64,000 nucleotides of DNA from Cronobacter universalis NCTC 9529 (lineage in GTDB: Bacteria > Pseudomonadota > Gammaproteobacteria > Enterobacterales > Enterobacteriaceae). The translations under genes and the position numbers were made by a program. The notes below the pieces were generated by a model. The model had not been told where the DNA came from, searched no databases, and worked only from the letters and a program-made list of their open reading frames with translations. Positions 7,466 through 16,847 of this stretch are shown here, in pieces (position 1 is the first letter of the stretch; each line of letters begins with the position of its first letter). The stretch lies in contig NZ_CP012257.1 of NCBI RefSeq assembly GCF_001277175.1, positions 3,658,001 through 3,722,000 of the forward strand, read 5' to 3'.

Positions 7466-8674
7466 ATGAATAAAACGCTATGGCTTACCCCGCTTGCCCT
7501 GCTGATTTGCGCTCAGGCGAGCGCGCAAACCTGGGTGCTGACCGATGCTGAACAGGGCGTCGAGAAAGGAAACTGGCAAATCAGCAGCCAAAAGCTGAAG
7601 CTTTCCGGCGCGCCGTTCAGCATTGAGCAGAAAGTGCTTCATGGCGGCAAGCAGGAAGGCAGCAAAATCATCACTATCACCAGCAAAAACGGCCTGACCA
7701 TTACGTTAAGCCCGACGCGCGGTATGAACCTGCTGCGCGCCGACGGATTTGGCGTACGCATGGGCTGGGATTCGCCGGTGAAAGAGGTGGTCAACCCTGC
7801 GTATATCAATCTGGAAAGCCGCAACGGGCTGGGCTGGCTGGAAGGCTTCAACGAGATGATGGTGCGCTGCGGTTATGAATGGACCGGCCACCCGACCACC
7901 GCTGACGGTCAGCTTTATACGCTGCACGGCAAAGCGGGCAACACGCCAGCCTCACGCGTGGAAGTCGAGGTAAGCGACAACGCGCCTTATGAGATCAAGG
8001 TGCGCGGCCTGCTGAAAGAGAGCACGTTCAAAAAAGCGGATTTGCAGACCCTGACCGAGCTGCGCTACGTGCCAGGCAGCAACAGTTTCAGCATCAACGA
8101 TGTGTTGACCAACCACGCGGATTACCCGCACGACTACCAGATTATCTACCACAGCAACTTCGGCCAGCCGATTCCGGAAGAAGGCGCGCGCTTTATCGCG
8201 CCGCTGGAAAAAGTGAGCCCCTTTAACGACTACGCCAAAGGCGGCCTGAAAGAGTGGAATACCTACAGCGGGCCGACCAAAGGCTTCGACGAGATGGTCT
8301 TTAACCTGACGCCGCTCGGCGATGCGAAACAGGAGACGGTCGCCGCGGTTGTTAACAAGGCGGGCGATAAAGGCGCGGCGATTAGCTTTAACCTGCAGCA
8401 GCTGCCGGTGCTGACGATGTGGAAAAACACCGACACCCTGAAACAGGGCTATGTGACCGGCATCGAGCCGGGCACCAGCTACGCCTACCCGGTCACTATT
8501 GAGCGCGAACAGAAACGCGTGAAACAGCTCGCACCGGGCGAAAGCACGCGCTTTGACCTGACCTACACGCTGCTGCATAACGCGCAGCAGGTCTCTGACG
8601 TTGAAAAACGCATCGCCGATATCCAGGGCGATAAGAAGATTACGCAGGAAGAGACGCCCATCGCCAAAGAGTGA
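7466..8674 (+). CDS. Periplasmic aldose 1-epimerase-like protein, DUF4432 family
   Basis: Protein of 402 aa with a signal peptide (MNKTLWLTPLALLICAQASA, cleavage near residue 20). The rest is a beta-rich domain of the galactose-mutarotase-like superfamily, DUF4432 type; recognisable pieces are SPTRGMNLL, GWLEGFNEMMVRCG, YHSNFGQP and a C-terminal GIEPGTS. A role in converting anomers or binding a sugar in the periplasm is inferred. The signal peptide is noteworthy because the mutarotase GalM is cytoplasmic. AAAGGACG precedes the ATG. A monocistronic unit; it ends at a bidirectional terminator shared with mpl. It is absent from this place in E. coli. Confidence 0.75.
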   Translation: MNKTLWLTPLALLICAQASAQTWVLTDAEQGVEKGNWQISSQKLKLSGAPFSIEQKVLHGGKQEGSKIITITSKNGLTITLSPTRGMNLLRADGFGVRMGWDSPVKEVVNPAYINLESRNGLGWLEGFNEMMVRCGYEWTGHPTTADGQLYTLHGKAGNTPASRVEVEVSDNAPYEIKVRGLLKESTFKKADLQTLTELRYVPGSNSFSINDVLTNHADYPHDYQIIYHSNFGQPIPEEGARFIAPLEKVSPFNDYAKGGLKEWNTYSGPTKGFDEMVFNLTPLGDAKQETVAAVVNKAGDKGAAISFNLQQLPVLTMWKNTDTLKQGYVTGIEPGTSYAYPVTIEREQKRVKQLAPGESTRFDLTYTLLHNAQQVSDVEKRIADIQGDKKITQEETPIAKE

Positions 8675-8692
8675 GTCGGGCCTTAAAAAAAA

Positions 8693-8716
8693 GCCTCCGC
8701 ATGCGGAGGCTTTTTT
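8693..8716. terminator. Bidirectional terminator between the DUF4432 gene and mpl
   Basis: Stem GCCTCCGC/GCGGAGGC around AT (8693-8710), with an A-run on the left and a T-run on the right, so it can serve both converging genes. Confidence 0.85.
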
Positions 8717-8731
8717 ATCAGCGGGAGCGGC

Positions 8732-10111
8732 TCAGAGCGCCTGCGCTTTTTCGGCTTTTTTCGCCAGCGCATCCAGCAGTTTCTGATGAATGCCGCCGAA
8801 GCCGCCGTTGCTCATCACCAGAATGTGATCGCCCGGCTGCGCGGTTTTGACAATCATCTCCACCAGCGTGTCGATATCAGCGCTCCAGTGCGCCGGCTGA
8901 ATGCAGGCGTCCGCCACTTCCGCGACCTGCCACGGAATATGGTGCGGCTGGAAGAGGAACACTTCGTCGGCGCGCCCGAGCGACGGCGCCAGATCGTCTT
9001 TGCAGACGCCCATTTTCATGGTGTTGGAGCGCGGCTCAAGCACGGCGATGATGCGCGCCGTACCGCCCACTTTGCCGCGCAGCGCGGCAAGCGTGGCGAG
9101 GATAGCGGTCGGGTGATGCGCGAAATCGTCATACACCGTGACGCCGTTGGCTTCGCCGCGCAGCTCAAGACGGCGACGCGCGTTCACGAACGAGCCGAGG
9201 GCCTGCGCGGCATCGGCAGGCGTCACGCCGACATGACGCGCCGCGGCGATGGCCGCCAGCCCGTTCTGCATGTTGTGCTCGCCCACCAGTTGCCACTCCA
9301 CCTGGCCCACGCATTCGCCGTCCAGCCAGACTTCCCATTTGGAGGCGTCGTTAGTGAGTTTTTTCGCCTGCCAGCGGCCCTGCTCGCCAAGCTGTTCCTG
9401 CTCGCTCCAGCAGCCCATCGCCATCACCTGTTTCAGGTTGATGTCGTTTTCCGGCCAGATGATTTTCCCCTGCCCCGGCACAATGCGCACCAGGTGGTGG
9501 AACTGTTTCTGGATGGCTTTCAGATCGTCAAAGATATCCGCGTGATCGAATTCGAGGTTGTTCAGCACCAGCGTGCGCGGCGCGTAGTGAACAAACTTGG
9601 AGCGTTTATCAAAGAACGCGCAGTCATATTCGTCGGCTTCAATTACAAAGAAGGGGCTGTCGCCAAGGCGCGCGGAGACATCGAAATTGCCCGGCACGCC
9701 GCCGATGACAAAGCCAGGCTTGTAGCCGCAGGCTTCCAGAATCCAGGTGGCCATACCGGCCGTGGTGGTTTTGCCGTGGGTGCCCGCCACCGCCACGACC
9801 CAGCGGTCGCGCAGCACGAAATCGTGCAGCCATTGCGGGCCGGACATATAAGGAATGCCCTGCTCCAGCACCGCCTCGACGCACGGATTGCCGCGGGTCA
9901 TGGCGTTGCCGATCACCACCAGATCCGGACGCGGCTCAAGCTGCGAGGCGTCATAGCCCTGAATCAAGTCAATCCCTTGCTTTTCCAGCAGGGTACTCAT
10001 CGGCGGGTAGACGTTCGCGTCCGATCCCGTCACTTCATGACCCAGCGAGCGCGCCAGCATCGCCACGCCGCCCATAAATGTGCCGCAAATTCCCAGTATA
10101 TGAATACGCAT
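8732..10111 (-). CDS. mpl: UDP-N-acetylmuramate:L-Ala-gamma-D-Glu-meso-DAP ligase (murein recycling)
   Basis: Mur-ligase family enzyme of 459 aa that joins recycled tripeptide to UDP-MurNAc using ATP in the cytoplasm. The N-terminal MRIHILGICGTFMGG is the Rossmann nucleotide-binding segment. The ATP loop GTHGKTTT is at residues 110-117, and YDDFAHHPTA marks the Mur C-terminal domain. The start at 10111 matches E. coli; the open frame continues upstream to 10210 but runs into the fbp promoter region. It is divergent from fbp with a 175-bp gap. Confidence 0.95.
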   Translation of the reverse strand: MRIHILGICGTFMGGVAMLARSLGHEVTGSDANVYPPMSTLLEKQGIDLIQGYDASQLEPRPDLVVIGNAMTRGNPCVEAVLEQGIPYMSGPQWLHDFVLRDRWVVAVAGTHGKTTTAGMATWILEACGYKPGFVIGGVPGNFDVSARLGDSPFFVIEADEYDCAFFDKRSKFVHYAPRTLVLNNLEFDHADIFDDLKAIQKQFHHLVRIVPGQGKIIWPENDINLKQVMAMGCWSEQEQLGEQGRWQAKKLTNDASKWEVWLDGECVGQVEWQLVGEHNMQNGLAAIAAARHVGVTPADAAQALGSFVNARRRLELRGEANGVTVYDDFAHHPTAILATLAALRGKVGGTARIIAVLEPRSNTMKMGVCKDDLAPSLGRADEVFLFQPHHIPWQVAEVADACIQPAHWSADIDTLVEMIVKTAQPGDHILVMSNGGFGGIHQKLLDALAKKAEKAQAL

Positions 10112-10286
10112 AGGTACAGTCCTTATTAAAACTGAGGCACATTCTACCTGTTTGACGCAGGGCGAATAAACGCATTTCAGGATAATCCGCATTTTGCTGG
10201 CGCGATTCACCTGTGCGCTACAATTTGAATGTTTGTTAAGATTGTTGCGATCGCTTTACTCAACTTCAGGATGCAGGGAAAGTGTT

Positions 10287-11285
10287 ATGAAAACGTTAGG
10301 TGAATTTATTGTCGAAAAGCAGCACGAGTTTTCTCACGCCACCGGGGAACTGACGGCGCTGCTGTCGGCAATAAAGCTTGGCGCTAAGATCATCCACCGC
10401 GATATCAATAAGGCCGGTCTGGTCGATATCCTGGGTGCCAGCGGCGTCGAAAACGTGCAGGGCGAGACGCAGCAAAAACTCGATCTGTTCGCCAATGAAA
10501 AACTCAAGGCCGCGCTTAAGGCACGCGATATCGTGGCGGGCATCGCCTCCGAAGAAGAAGACGAGATTGTCGTTTTCGAAGGCTGCGAACACGCGAAATA
10601 TGTCGTCCTGATGGATCCGCTGGATGGCTCTTCAAACATTGATGTCAATGTCTCTGTCGGCACCATTTTCTCTATCTATCGCCGCGTGACGCCGGTAGGC
10701 ACGCCGGTCACGATGGAAGATTTCCTGCAGCCGGGCAGCCAGCAGGTCGCCGCGGGTTATGTGGTTTACGGCTCCTCCACTATGCTGGTGTATACCACCG
10801 GTTGCGGCGTGCACGCCTTTACCTACGATCCGTCGCTCGGCGTGTTCTGCCTGTGCCAGGAGCGTATGCGCTTCCCGGCCAGCGGCAATACGTACTCCAT
10901 TAACGAAGGGAATTACATTAAATTCCCGATGGGCGTGAAGAAGTACATTAAGTATTGCCAGGAAGAGGATAAAGCGACCCAGCGCCCCTATACCTCGCGC
11001 TATATCGGTTCGCTGGTGGCGGATTTCCACCGTAACCTCCTGAAAGGCGGGATTTATCTCTACCCGAGCACCGCGAGCCACCCGGAAGGCAAGCTGCGCC
11101 TGCTTTATGAGTGCAACCCGATGGCGTTTCTGGCTGAGCAGGCGGGCGGTAAGGCGAGCGACGGCAAACAGCGTATCCTGGATATTAAACCGGACAGCCT
11201 GCACCAGCGCCGTCCGTTCTTCGTCGGCACCGAGCAGATGGTGAATGACGTCGAGCGGTTTATCCGCGAATTCCCGGACGCGTAA
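10287..11285 (+). CDS. fbp: Fructose-1,6-bisphosphatase class I
   Basis: Gluconeogenic enzyme of 332 aa hydrolysing fructose-1,6-bisphosphate to fructose-6-phosphate. The metal and substrate motif [12 protein letters not shown] lies at residues 110-121, with the acidic SEEEDE cluster before it (about 88-93). Length and sequence match E. coli Fbp. The ATG at 10287 was chosen over an upstream in-frame start at 10194 because it gives the conserved MKTLGEF N-terminus. It ends in a terminator at 11314-11335. In E. coli yjfF lies next; here a chemoreceptor gene intervenes. Confidence 0.96.
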   Translation: MKTLGEFIVEKQHEFSHATGELTALLSAIKLGAKIIHRDINKAGLVDILGASGVENVQGETQQKLDLFANEKLKAALKARDIVAGIASEEEDEIVVFEGCEHAKYVVLMDPLDGSSNIDVNVSVGTIFSIYRRVTPVGTPVTMEDFLQPGSQQVAAGYVVYGSSTMLVYTTGCGVHAFTYDPSLGVFCLCQERMRFPASGNTYSINEGNYIKFPMGVKKYIKYCQEEDKATQRPYTSRYIGSLVADFHRNLLKGGIYLYPSTASHPEGKLRLLYECNPMAFLAEQAGGKASDGKQRILDIKPDSLHQRRPFFVGTEQMVNDVERFIREFPDA

Positions 11286-11313
11286 GCGCGCGTTGCGCGG
11301 TACAGATAAAAAA

Positions 11314-11335
11314 GGCAGCCACGGCTGCCTTTTTT
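11314..11335 (+). terminator. Intrinsic terminator of fbp
   Basis: Stem GGCAGCC/GGCTGCC with a 2-nt gap (11314-11329), flanked by A-runs and T-runs. Confidence 0.85.
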
Positions 11336-11357
11336 GTTGGCGGGTGAAGGAAAAAAC

Positions 11358-11433
11358 GGCGGGTGCGCTGACGCTTACCCGCCCTACGAAACCCATCTCA
11401 TTTTGTAGGGTGGGTAAGCGGAGCGCACCCACC
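11358..11433. repeat. REP/BIME element, head-to-head pair
   Basis: GGCGGGTGCGCT-GACGCTTACCCGCCCTAC (11358-11387) is followed by an inverted copy starting GTAGGGTGGGTAAGC (11405-11433). It is the same family as 16702-16813. Such palindromes lie between genes in enterobacteria and affect mRNA 3' ends and gyrase/IHF binding. Confidence 0.8.
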
Positions 11434-11449
11434 GGTCATCCGTAAACCC

Positions 11450-13015
11450 TTAACTCGCCGCCTGCAACCGGAACGACGCCATCGCTTCCACCAGCTGTTG
11501 CGCCTGCTCTTCCAGCGAACGGGTGGCGGCGGAGGATTGCTGCACCAGCGCCGCATTCTGCTGGGCGGTTTCGTCCATCTGGCTCACGGCGATATTCACC
11601 TGCTCAATACCGCGGCTCTGTTCCAGCGACGCATCGGCGATTTCACGCACCAGCTTCGTCATCCGCAGTACCTCTTCGGCGATCTCATCCATTGTTTCGC
11701 CAGCCTGCATGGCCAGCTCACTCCCCTCGCCTACCTGGCTTTGCGAATTACTGATAAGCGTGCGGATCTCTTTCGCCGCCTCGGCGCTGCGGCTCGCCAG
11801 CGTACGCACTTCACCCGCCACCACCGCGAACCCGCGCCCCTGCTCGCCCGCGCGCGCCGCTTCCACCGCCGCGTTCAACGCGAGGATATTGGTCTGGAAC
11901 GCAATCGCGTCAATCACGCTCAGGATGTCGCCAATCCGATCAGAGCTGCCGGAAATATCGCGCATCTTCTCAATCACATAACAAACCATCTCGCTGCCAC
12001 GATCGGCGGTATCGGAGACCGCTTTCGCCAGCTGATGCGCCATCCCGGCGTTATCGGCGTTCTGTTTCACCGTCGCGGTGATCTGCTCCATACTCGCCGC
12101 GGTCTGTTCAAGCGACGTGGCGGTCGATTCGGTACGCTGCGCCAGATCGACGTTACCCGCCGCCAGCTCGCGGCTCCCGGTATCGATCTGCGCGCTGGCA
12201 TCACGCACGCGCATCACCGACTGCGCGAGCGACAAACGCATCGCCTCGATAGCGCTTACCAGCCGCCCCAGCTCGTTATTGCTGGCGGCGGTCAGCGAAC
12301 GGGTCAGATCGCCTGCCGCCACATGCTCAAGCTGCTCCACCGACTGCGCGAGCGGTTTGAGCAACAAATGCCGCAGCGCCAGCCAGACCAGCGTCATCAC
12401 CGCCGCGGTCAACAGCGCCACCAGACCAATCAGCGCCAGCATCACCTCTTTTTGCGTCAGCACGCCGTCCACTTCCTGGCGCCCGCGCGCCTCGCCCCAG
12501 CGCTGAAACGCCTGCACGTCAGTGTCAAAGGCGCGGGTCAGCGGGATAAGCCCGTTGCCGAGCAGATCGTAGTAGTCATCCGGGCTCTGCTTATTGAGCG
12601 CGGCCATCATCGGCGCGAGCCCCTGCCCGTTCAGCGCGTTAAAGCTCTGGTTAAGTTTGCCGAGCAGCAGCGCGCCCTGTTCGTCATCCACCTCGCTGGT
12701 AAGCACCGTTTTCAGCAACTGCTGACCGCGCACCAGCTCGCCCGCGATCGTTTTCACGGACGCTGTCGCGTCGTCCACCATGCCGATTTCCATCTGGCGC
12801 ACCGCCTGGCCTGCCTCGTTGCGCGCGCGCAAAAGCAGCGTATACCCTTCGTTCAGACGCATCATTTTTTCGCCCTGCAACGCGTTAATGCGCTGTAAGG
12901 ACGCCGAGCTTTGAGTGAGTGAATAGATGCCCATGGCGCTCACGAGCAGAAGCAAAACGGCCATAACCGCCAACAGCGTCAGCAGGCCGGTACGGATAGA
13001 GAGATTTCTCAACAT
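11450..13015 (-). CDS. Methyl-accepting chemotaxis protein, Tar-type topology
   Basis: Transmembrane chemoreceptor of 521 aa: TM1 about residues 10-30, a periplasmic four-helix ligand domain to about 190, TM2 about 192-213, HAMP to about 267, then the long signalling coiled coil. The CheA/CheW-binding hairpin tip [23 protein letters not shown] is intact. It ends in FRLQAAS with no NWETF pentapeptide, so it depends on other receptors for efficient methylation. The ligand is unknown. It is transcribed alone from a sigma-28 promoter (13062-13088). It sits between fbp and yjfF, which are neighbours in E. coli. Confidence 0.92.
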   Translation of the reverse strand: MLRNLSIRTGLLTLLAVMAVLLLLVSAMGIYSLTQSSASLQRINALQGEKMMRLNEGYTLLLRARNEAGQAVRQMEIGMVDDATASVKTIAGELVRGQQLLKTVLTSEVDDEQGALLLGKLNQSFNALNGQGLAPMMAALNKQSPDDYYDLLGNGLIPLTRAFDTDVQAFQRWGEARGRQEVDGVLTQKEVMLALIGLVALLTAAVMTLVWLALRHLLLKPLAQSVEQLEHVAAGDLTRSLTAASNNELGRLVSAIEAMRLSLAQSVMRVRDASAQIDTGSRELAAGNVDLAQRTESTATSLEQTAASMEQITATVKQNADNAGMAHQLAKAVSDTADRGSEMVCYVIEKMRDISGSSDRIGDILSVIDAIAFQTNILALNAAVEAARAGEQGRGFAVVAGEVRTLASRSAEAAKEIRTLISNSQSQVGEGSELAMQAGETMDEIAEEVLRMTKLVREIADASLEQSRGIEQVNIAVSQMDETAQQNAALVQQSSAATRSLEEQAQQLVEAMASFRLQAAS

Positions 13016-13061
13016 GGTGGGGTCCCGGTAATCGCGATAGCTTGATCCATTGAAGAAAAAA

Positions 13062-13088
13062 CTATCGGCAATTACCGGGGAAAGTTTA
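13062..13088 (-). promoter_or_regulatory. Sigma-28 (FliA) flagellar class 3 promoter of the 11450-13015 receptor
   Basis: On the minus strand TAAA, exactly 15 nt, then GCCGATAG; the consensus is TAAA-N15-GCCGATAA. It ends 47 nt before the receptor start codon. Confidence 0.88.
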
Positions 13089-13125
13089 TACAGTTTAGTC
13101 AGATCAATATCTTATAACTGAAAAC

Positions 13126-14115
13126 TTAGTGCGGCGTCACACGCGTGACCTCGGCGCTCTGGCGGTTTTCCCACAGCACCGTCAGCCCGCGCTGCAGCGC
13201 GATAAAAATAAACAGCAGCAGCCCGATGGCGATTTTGGTCCACCAGGAGCTTAACGTGCCGTCGAAGTTAATATAGGTCTGGATAAGCCCCTGAATGGCG
13301 ACGCCAAACAGCGTCCCGAGCACCGTACCGACGCCGCCGGAGAGCAGCGTGCCGCCGATGACCACCGACGCGATGGCGTCCAGTTCAACACCCACGCCCG
13401 CCAGCGCGTAGCCCGCCGAGGTGTAAATGGAGAAAACAATGCCCGCGAGCGTGGCAAGCCCGGTCGAGAGCATATAAATACGTACGGTGACGCTGCGGGT
13501 GGAGATGCCCATCAGGTTGGCGGACGTGGCGCTGCCGCCGATGGCGTAAACCTGGTTGCCAAACCGGGTGCGGTGCGCGAGGAAAATGCCAGTCACCACC
13601 ACGCCCAGCATCAGCAGGCCCATTGCGCTAAGCCGTCCGCCGCCGGGGATTTTCCACGCGAGGCTTGAGAGCGTGTCGTAAATCGGGTGGTTAATCGGGA
13701 TCGACTCCTCAGACACCAGATAACTGACGCCGCGCAGAAAGAACATACCGGCGAGCGTAATGATAAACGCCGGGATTTTGAGCGCATCGATAAGCCAGCC
13801 CATCAGCGCGCCGAACGCGCAGCCCATCAGCAGGATCAGCGGAAACGCCACCAGCGGCGACATGCCCCAGAAGCCGATCGCTTTGGCGAGGAACACGCCG
13901 GTGAAGGCGATCACCGAGCCAACCGAGAGATCGATGCCGCCGGAGAGGATCACAAACGTCATGCCGACGGCGATGATCCCGAGAAACGCGTTATCGGTCA
14001 GGATATTGCAAATCACGCGCGTGGAGGCGAACCCGGGGAACTGCGTCAGGCAGTAGAGGTAGCCGAGCACAAACACCGCGAGCGTGATGGTCAGCGGCAG
14101 ATTACGTTTTATCAT
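13126..14115 (-). CDS. yjfF: Galactofuranose ABC transporter permease YjfF
   Basis: Inner-membrane permease of 329 aa of the ribose-type (BPD_transp_2) ABC family, close to E. coli YjfF. Hydrophobic helices cover most of the chain, and the family signature GGIDLSVGSVIAF is near residue 60. A second conserved block, ASVVIGGTLLSGGVG, is near residue 245. It forms the channel with YtfT and is driven by YtfR. Its start overlaps the end of ytfT by 14 nt, so translation is coupled. Last gene of the operon. Confidence 0.94.
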   Translation of the reverse strand: MIKRNLPLTITLAVFVLGYLYCLTQFPGFASTRVICNILTDNAFLGIIAVGMTFVILSGGIDLSVGSVIAFTGVFLAKAIGFWGMSPLVAFPLILLMGCAFGALMGWLIDALKIPAFIITLAGMFFLRGVSYLVSEESIPINHPIYDTLSSLAWKIPGGGRLSAMGLLMLGVVVTGIFLAHRTRFGNQVYAIGGSATSANLMGISTRSVTVRIYMLSTGLATLAGIVFSIYTSAGYALAGVGVELDAIASVVIGGTLLSGGVGTVLGTLFGVAIQGLIQTYINFDGTLSSWWTKIAIGLLLFIFIALQRGLTVLWENRQSAEVTRVTPH

Positions 14116-15124
14116 GGCGGCGCACTCCTTTAATCAGACCTATAAATCGCGGCGACTGAACAACCAGCACGCACAGCACCACGACCGCTTTCACGACCTG
14201 GTTCAGCTCCGGCGGAAAGCCCGACAGCAGAATCCCGGTGTTCATCCCCTGAATAATCAGCGCGCCGACGACCGACAGCGCCAGGTTAAAGCGCCCGCCC
14301 ATCAGCGACGCGCCGCCAATCACCACTGCCAGAATGGCATCGAGCTCAAGCCACAGCCCGGCGTTGTTGGCGTCCGCGCCGCGGATATCCGCCGCGACGA
14401 TGATCCCGGCAATCGCCGCGCACAGGCCGCTCAGCATATAGGTGAGCATGACGATGAGCCGGGTACTGACGCCCGCGTTTTTCGCCGCGCGAATGTTGAT
14501 ACCGACAGCTTCAATAAACATGCCGAGCGCGGTTTTACGGGTAAAAAGCCAGAACGCCAGCAGCGTCACGATCGCGATGATGACCGGCGTCGGGAAGAAA
14601 AACAGCGATCCGCTGCCAAGCCAGGCGAGAGACGGCGAGTTGAACGTCACAATCTGCCCGGACGTAATCAGCTGCGCCACGCCGCGCCCGGCGACCATCA
14701 GTATCAGCGTCGCCACGAAAGGCTGGATCTTCAGCACCGCCACCAGGATGCCGTTCCAGAGACCGGCCAGCACGCCGACGCCGAGCGACGCCAGAATCAC
14801 GACGGCGAGACTGTGCCCGCTCACGGTCAGCGTCGCGGCGGTCGCGCCCGCAATCGCCATCACCGCGCCGACGGAGAGATCGATCCCGCCGGTGGCGATG
14901 ACCAGCGTCATGCCGATCGCCAGCAGCGCCACGGGGGCGGCGCGGTTGAGGATATCTATCGGGCTGCCGAAGAGCCGCCCGTCCTGCAACACTATCTGGA
15001 AAAAGTGATCCGCCACCAGGCCGTCGACCAGCAACACCAGCATCAGCGCCGCGATTTGCGGCATGCCGGGCGGGAAGCGTAAGCGCCGCTTCGGCGCGCC
15101 CGTATCCGGTAATGAACGAGGCAT
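14102..15124 (-). CDS. ytfT: Galactofuranose ABC transporter permease YtfT
   Basis: Inner-membrane permease of 340 aa, paired with YjfF. It carries GGIDLSVGAVMAIAG about residue 90 and the AVVIGGASLMGG block about residue 255, both typical of ribose-type permeases. The ATG at 15124 gives the E. coli-like N-terminus MPRSLPDTGAPKRR, with AGGAG 9 nt upstream. A GTG directly before the ATG is an alternative. The open frame reaching 15154 would overlap ytfR and is less likely. Confidence 0.93.
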   Translation of the reverse strand: MPRSLPDTGAPKRRLRFPPGMPQIAALMLVLLVDGLVADHFFQIVLQDGRLFGSPIDILNRAAPVALLAIGMTLVIATGGIDLSVGAVMAIAGATAATLTVSGHSLAVVILASLGVGVLAGLWNGILVAVLKIQPFVATLILMVAGRGVAQLITSGQIVTFNSPSLAWLGSGSLFFFPTPVIIAIVTLLAFWLFTRKTALGMFIEAVGINIRAAKNAGVSTRLIVMLTYMLSGLCAAIAGIIVAADIRGADANNAGLWLELDAILAVVIGGASLMGGRFNLALSVVGALIIQGMNTGILLSGFPPELNQVVKAVVVLCVLVVQSPRFIGLIKGVRRHDKT

Positions 15125-15137
15125 CACGCGTAGCTCC

Positions 15138-16640
15138 TTATGCCGCAATGGCATTCATAATGGCGCCGACCGAGAGATCCTCAAGCGGGATCTCCGCCAC
15201 CTGCTGGCGGTCGCGCAGAATAATCACCCGGTCGGCGTAGCCCACCAGCTCTTCCAGCTCAGACGAGATGACCAGCAGGGCCAACCCGTCGGCGCACAGG
15301 GTTTCGATAAGCCGGATGATCTCCGCATGGGCGCCGACGTCGATGCCGCGCGTCGGCTCGTCGAGGATCAGAAACTGCGGTTTCGTCAGCAGCCAGCGCG
15401 ACAGCAGGACTTTTTGCTGGTTGCCGCCGGAGAGAAATTCAATCGGCTGCTCCGGGCCCGGCGTGCGGATGCCGAGCTGGCGAATAAAGCGGGCGGCGAT
15501 CTCATCCTGCTCGCGCCGCGGGATCGGGCGCAGCCAGCCGCGCTGGGCCTGCAGCGCCAGAATAATGTTTTCGCGCACCGAAGCGGCGCCGATGATGCCG
15601 TCGGTTTTCCGGTCTTCAGGGCAAAAACCGATCCCGAGCCGTGACGCCTGCTGCGGCGAGCGCAGCGTCTGCGGTTTGCCTTTAATGGCGGCGGTGCCGC
15701 TGTCTGCCGGGTGGATGCCGAAGATGACTTCCGCCGTTTCGGTGCGTCCGGAGCCGAGCAGGCCCGCCAGGCCGACGATTTCGCCGGGGCGTACTTCCAG
15801 GGAAAACGGCGCGATAACGCCTTTTTTGCCGTAATCATGGAATGCCGCGACCGGTTTTTCGCTCAGCAGCGTGCGTCCGGCGCGCTGCAGCGCGTTGCTC
15901 TCAAGCTCGCGCCCCAGCATCATTTTCACCAGTTCGATTTGCGGCAGGTCGGCGGTGTCGCGCGTGCCGACAAATTTCCCGTTACGCAGCACCGTGATGC
16001 GATCCGTGACTTCATAGACCTGATCGAGAAAATGCGTGACGAAGATAAGGCTGACGCCCTGCGCGCGTAGCTGGCGCATCAGGGTAAAGAGCATCTCGAC
16101 CTCTTTGGCGTCGAGGCTGGCGGTGGGCTCATCGAGGATCAGCACGCGCGCCGAGAGATCGATGGCGCGGCAGATAGCGACGATCTGCTGCATCGCGACC
16201 GAAAAGCGGTTCAGCGGCTCGCGAACGTCAAGATGAAACCCATAGGATTCGAGCAGCGCCGTAGCGCGTTTTTCCATCTCTTTGCGGCGCAGCAGGCCAA
16301 AACGGCGCGGCTCGCGGCCAATAAACAGGTTGTCCGCCACCGACATGTTGGGCAGCAGGTTAACCTCCTGGTATACGGTGCCGATGCCGAGCTGTTGCGC
16401 GTGCGCGGTATTGCGCGGCCGTACGGCCTCGCCGCCGAGATAAATGGTGCCGCCGTCGGGCTGGTAAACGCCGGTGAGCGCTTTAATCAGCGTCGATTTA
16501 CCGGCGCCGTTTTCGCCGAGCAGCGCCATGATCTCCCCGCGCCGCAGGCTGAAATCGACCTGGTCGAGGGCCTTTACGCCGGGAAACGTTTTGCTCAGGC
16601 CTTCCGTTCGCAGGATTTCCTGATGGTTATCGTTATGCAT
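15138..16640 (-). CDS. ytfR: Galactofuranose ABC transporter ATP-binding protein YtfR
   Basis: Double-domain ATPase of 500 aa of the sugar ABC family. The first domain has Walker A GENGAGKST (residues 42-50) and Walker B ILILDEPTASLD, and ends about residue 245. The second domain has a degenerate Walker A (GLLGSGRTE), a LSGGNQQKVLLSRWL signature and LILDEPTRGIDVG. Degeneracy of one site is usual in this family. It is separated from ytfQ by 207 bp filled with a REP/BIME element. Cytoplasmic face of the inner membrane. Confidence 0.95.
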   Translation of the reverse strand: MHNDNHQEILRTEGLSKTFPGVKALDQVDFSLRRGEIMALLGENGAGKSTLIKALTGVYQPDGGTIYLGGEAVRPRNTAHAQQLGIGTVYQEVNLLPNMSVADNLFIGREPRRFGLLRRKEMEKRATALLESYGFHLDVREPLNRFSVAMQQIVAICRAIDLSARVLILDEPTASLDAKEVEMLFTLMRQLRAQGVSLIFVTHFLDQVYEVTDRITVLRNGKFVGTRDTADLPQIELVKMMLGRELESNALQRAGRTLLSEKPVAAFHDYGKKGVIAPFSLEVRPGEIVGLAGLLGSGRTETAEVIFGIHPADSGTAAIKGKPQTLRSPQQASRLGIGFCPEDRKTDGIIGAASVRENIILALQAQRGWLRPIPRREQDEIAARFIRQLGIRTPGPEQPIEFLSGGNQQKVLLSRWLLTKPQFLILDEPTRGIDVGAHAEIIRLIETLCADGLALLVISSELEELVGYADRVIILRDRQQVAEIPLEDLSVGAIMNAIAA

Positions 16641-16701
16641 GGTCGGACTCTCCTGAAGCCTGAGCCTGGCGTGTTGCGGTTAGCGTGATGTTGGCTGGCG
16701 C

Positions 16702-16813
16702 GGCGGGTGCGCTGCGCTTACCCGCCCTACAGGTTCATATGGCGCTGCGCTTACCCGCCCTACCTGTCAAAGAGCGGGCAATATGTAGGGCGGGTAAGCA
16801 ACGCGCACCCGCC
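16702..16813. repeat. REP/BIME element between ytfQ and ytfR
   Basis: Three related units: GGCGGGTGCGCTGCGCTTACCCGCCCTAC at 16702-16730, a truncated direct copy at 16741-16763 and an inverted copy at 16785-16813. Lying inside the operon just after the binding-protein gene, it probably protects the ytfQ mRNA 3' end and makes YtfQ more abundant than the membrane components. Confidence 0.82.
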
Positions 16814-16847
16814 GTCAGGGCCGTAAGAAGCGCGTCACGCCGGTGAA

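Noticed and set aside
12901..13125. Frameshift or broken receptor gene between yjfF and the first receptor
   Set aside because: The receptor is full length with a proper start and a sigma-28 promoter; the gap is promoter sequence.
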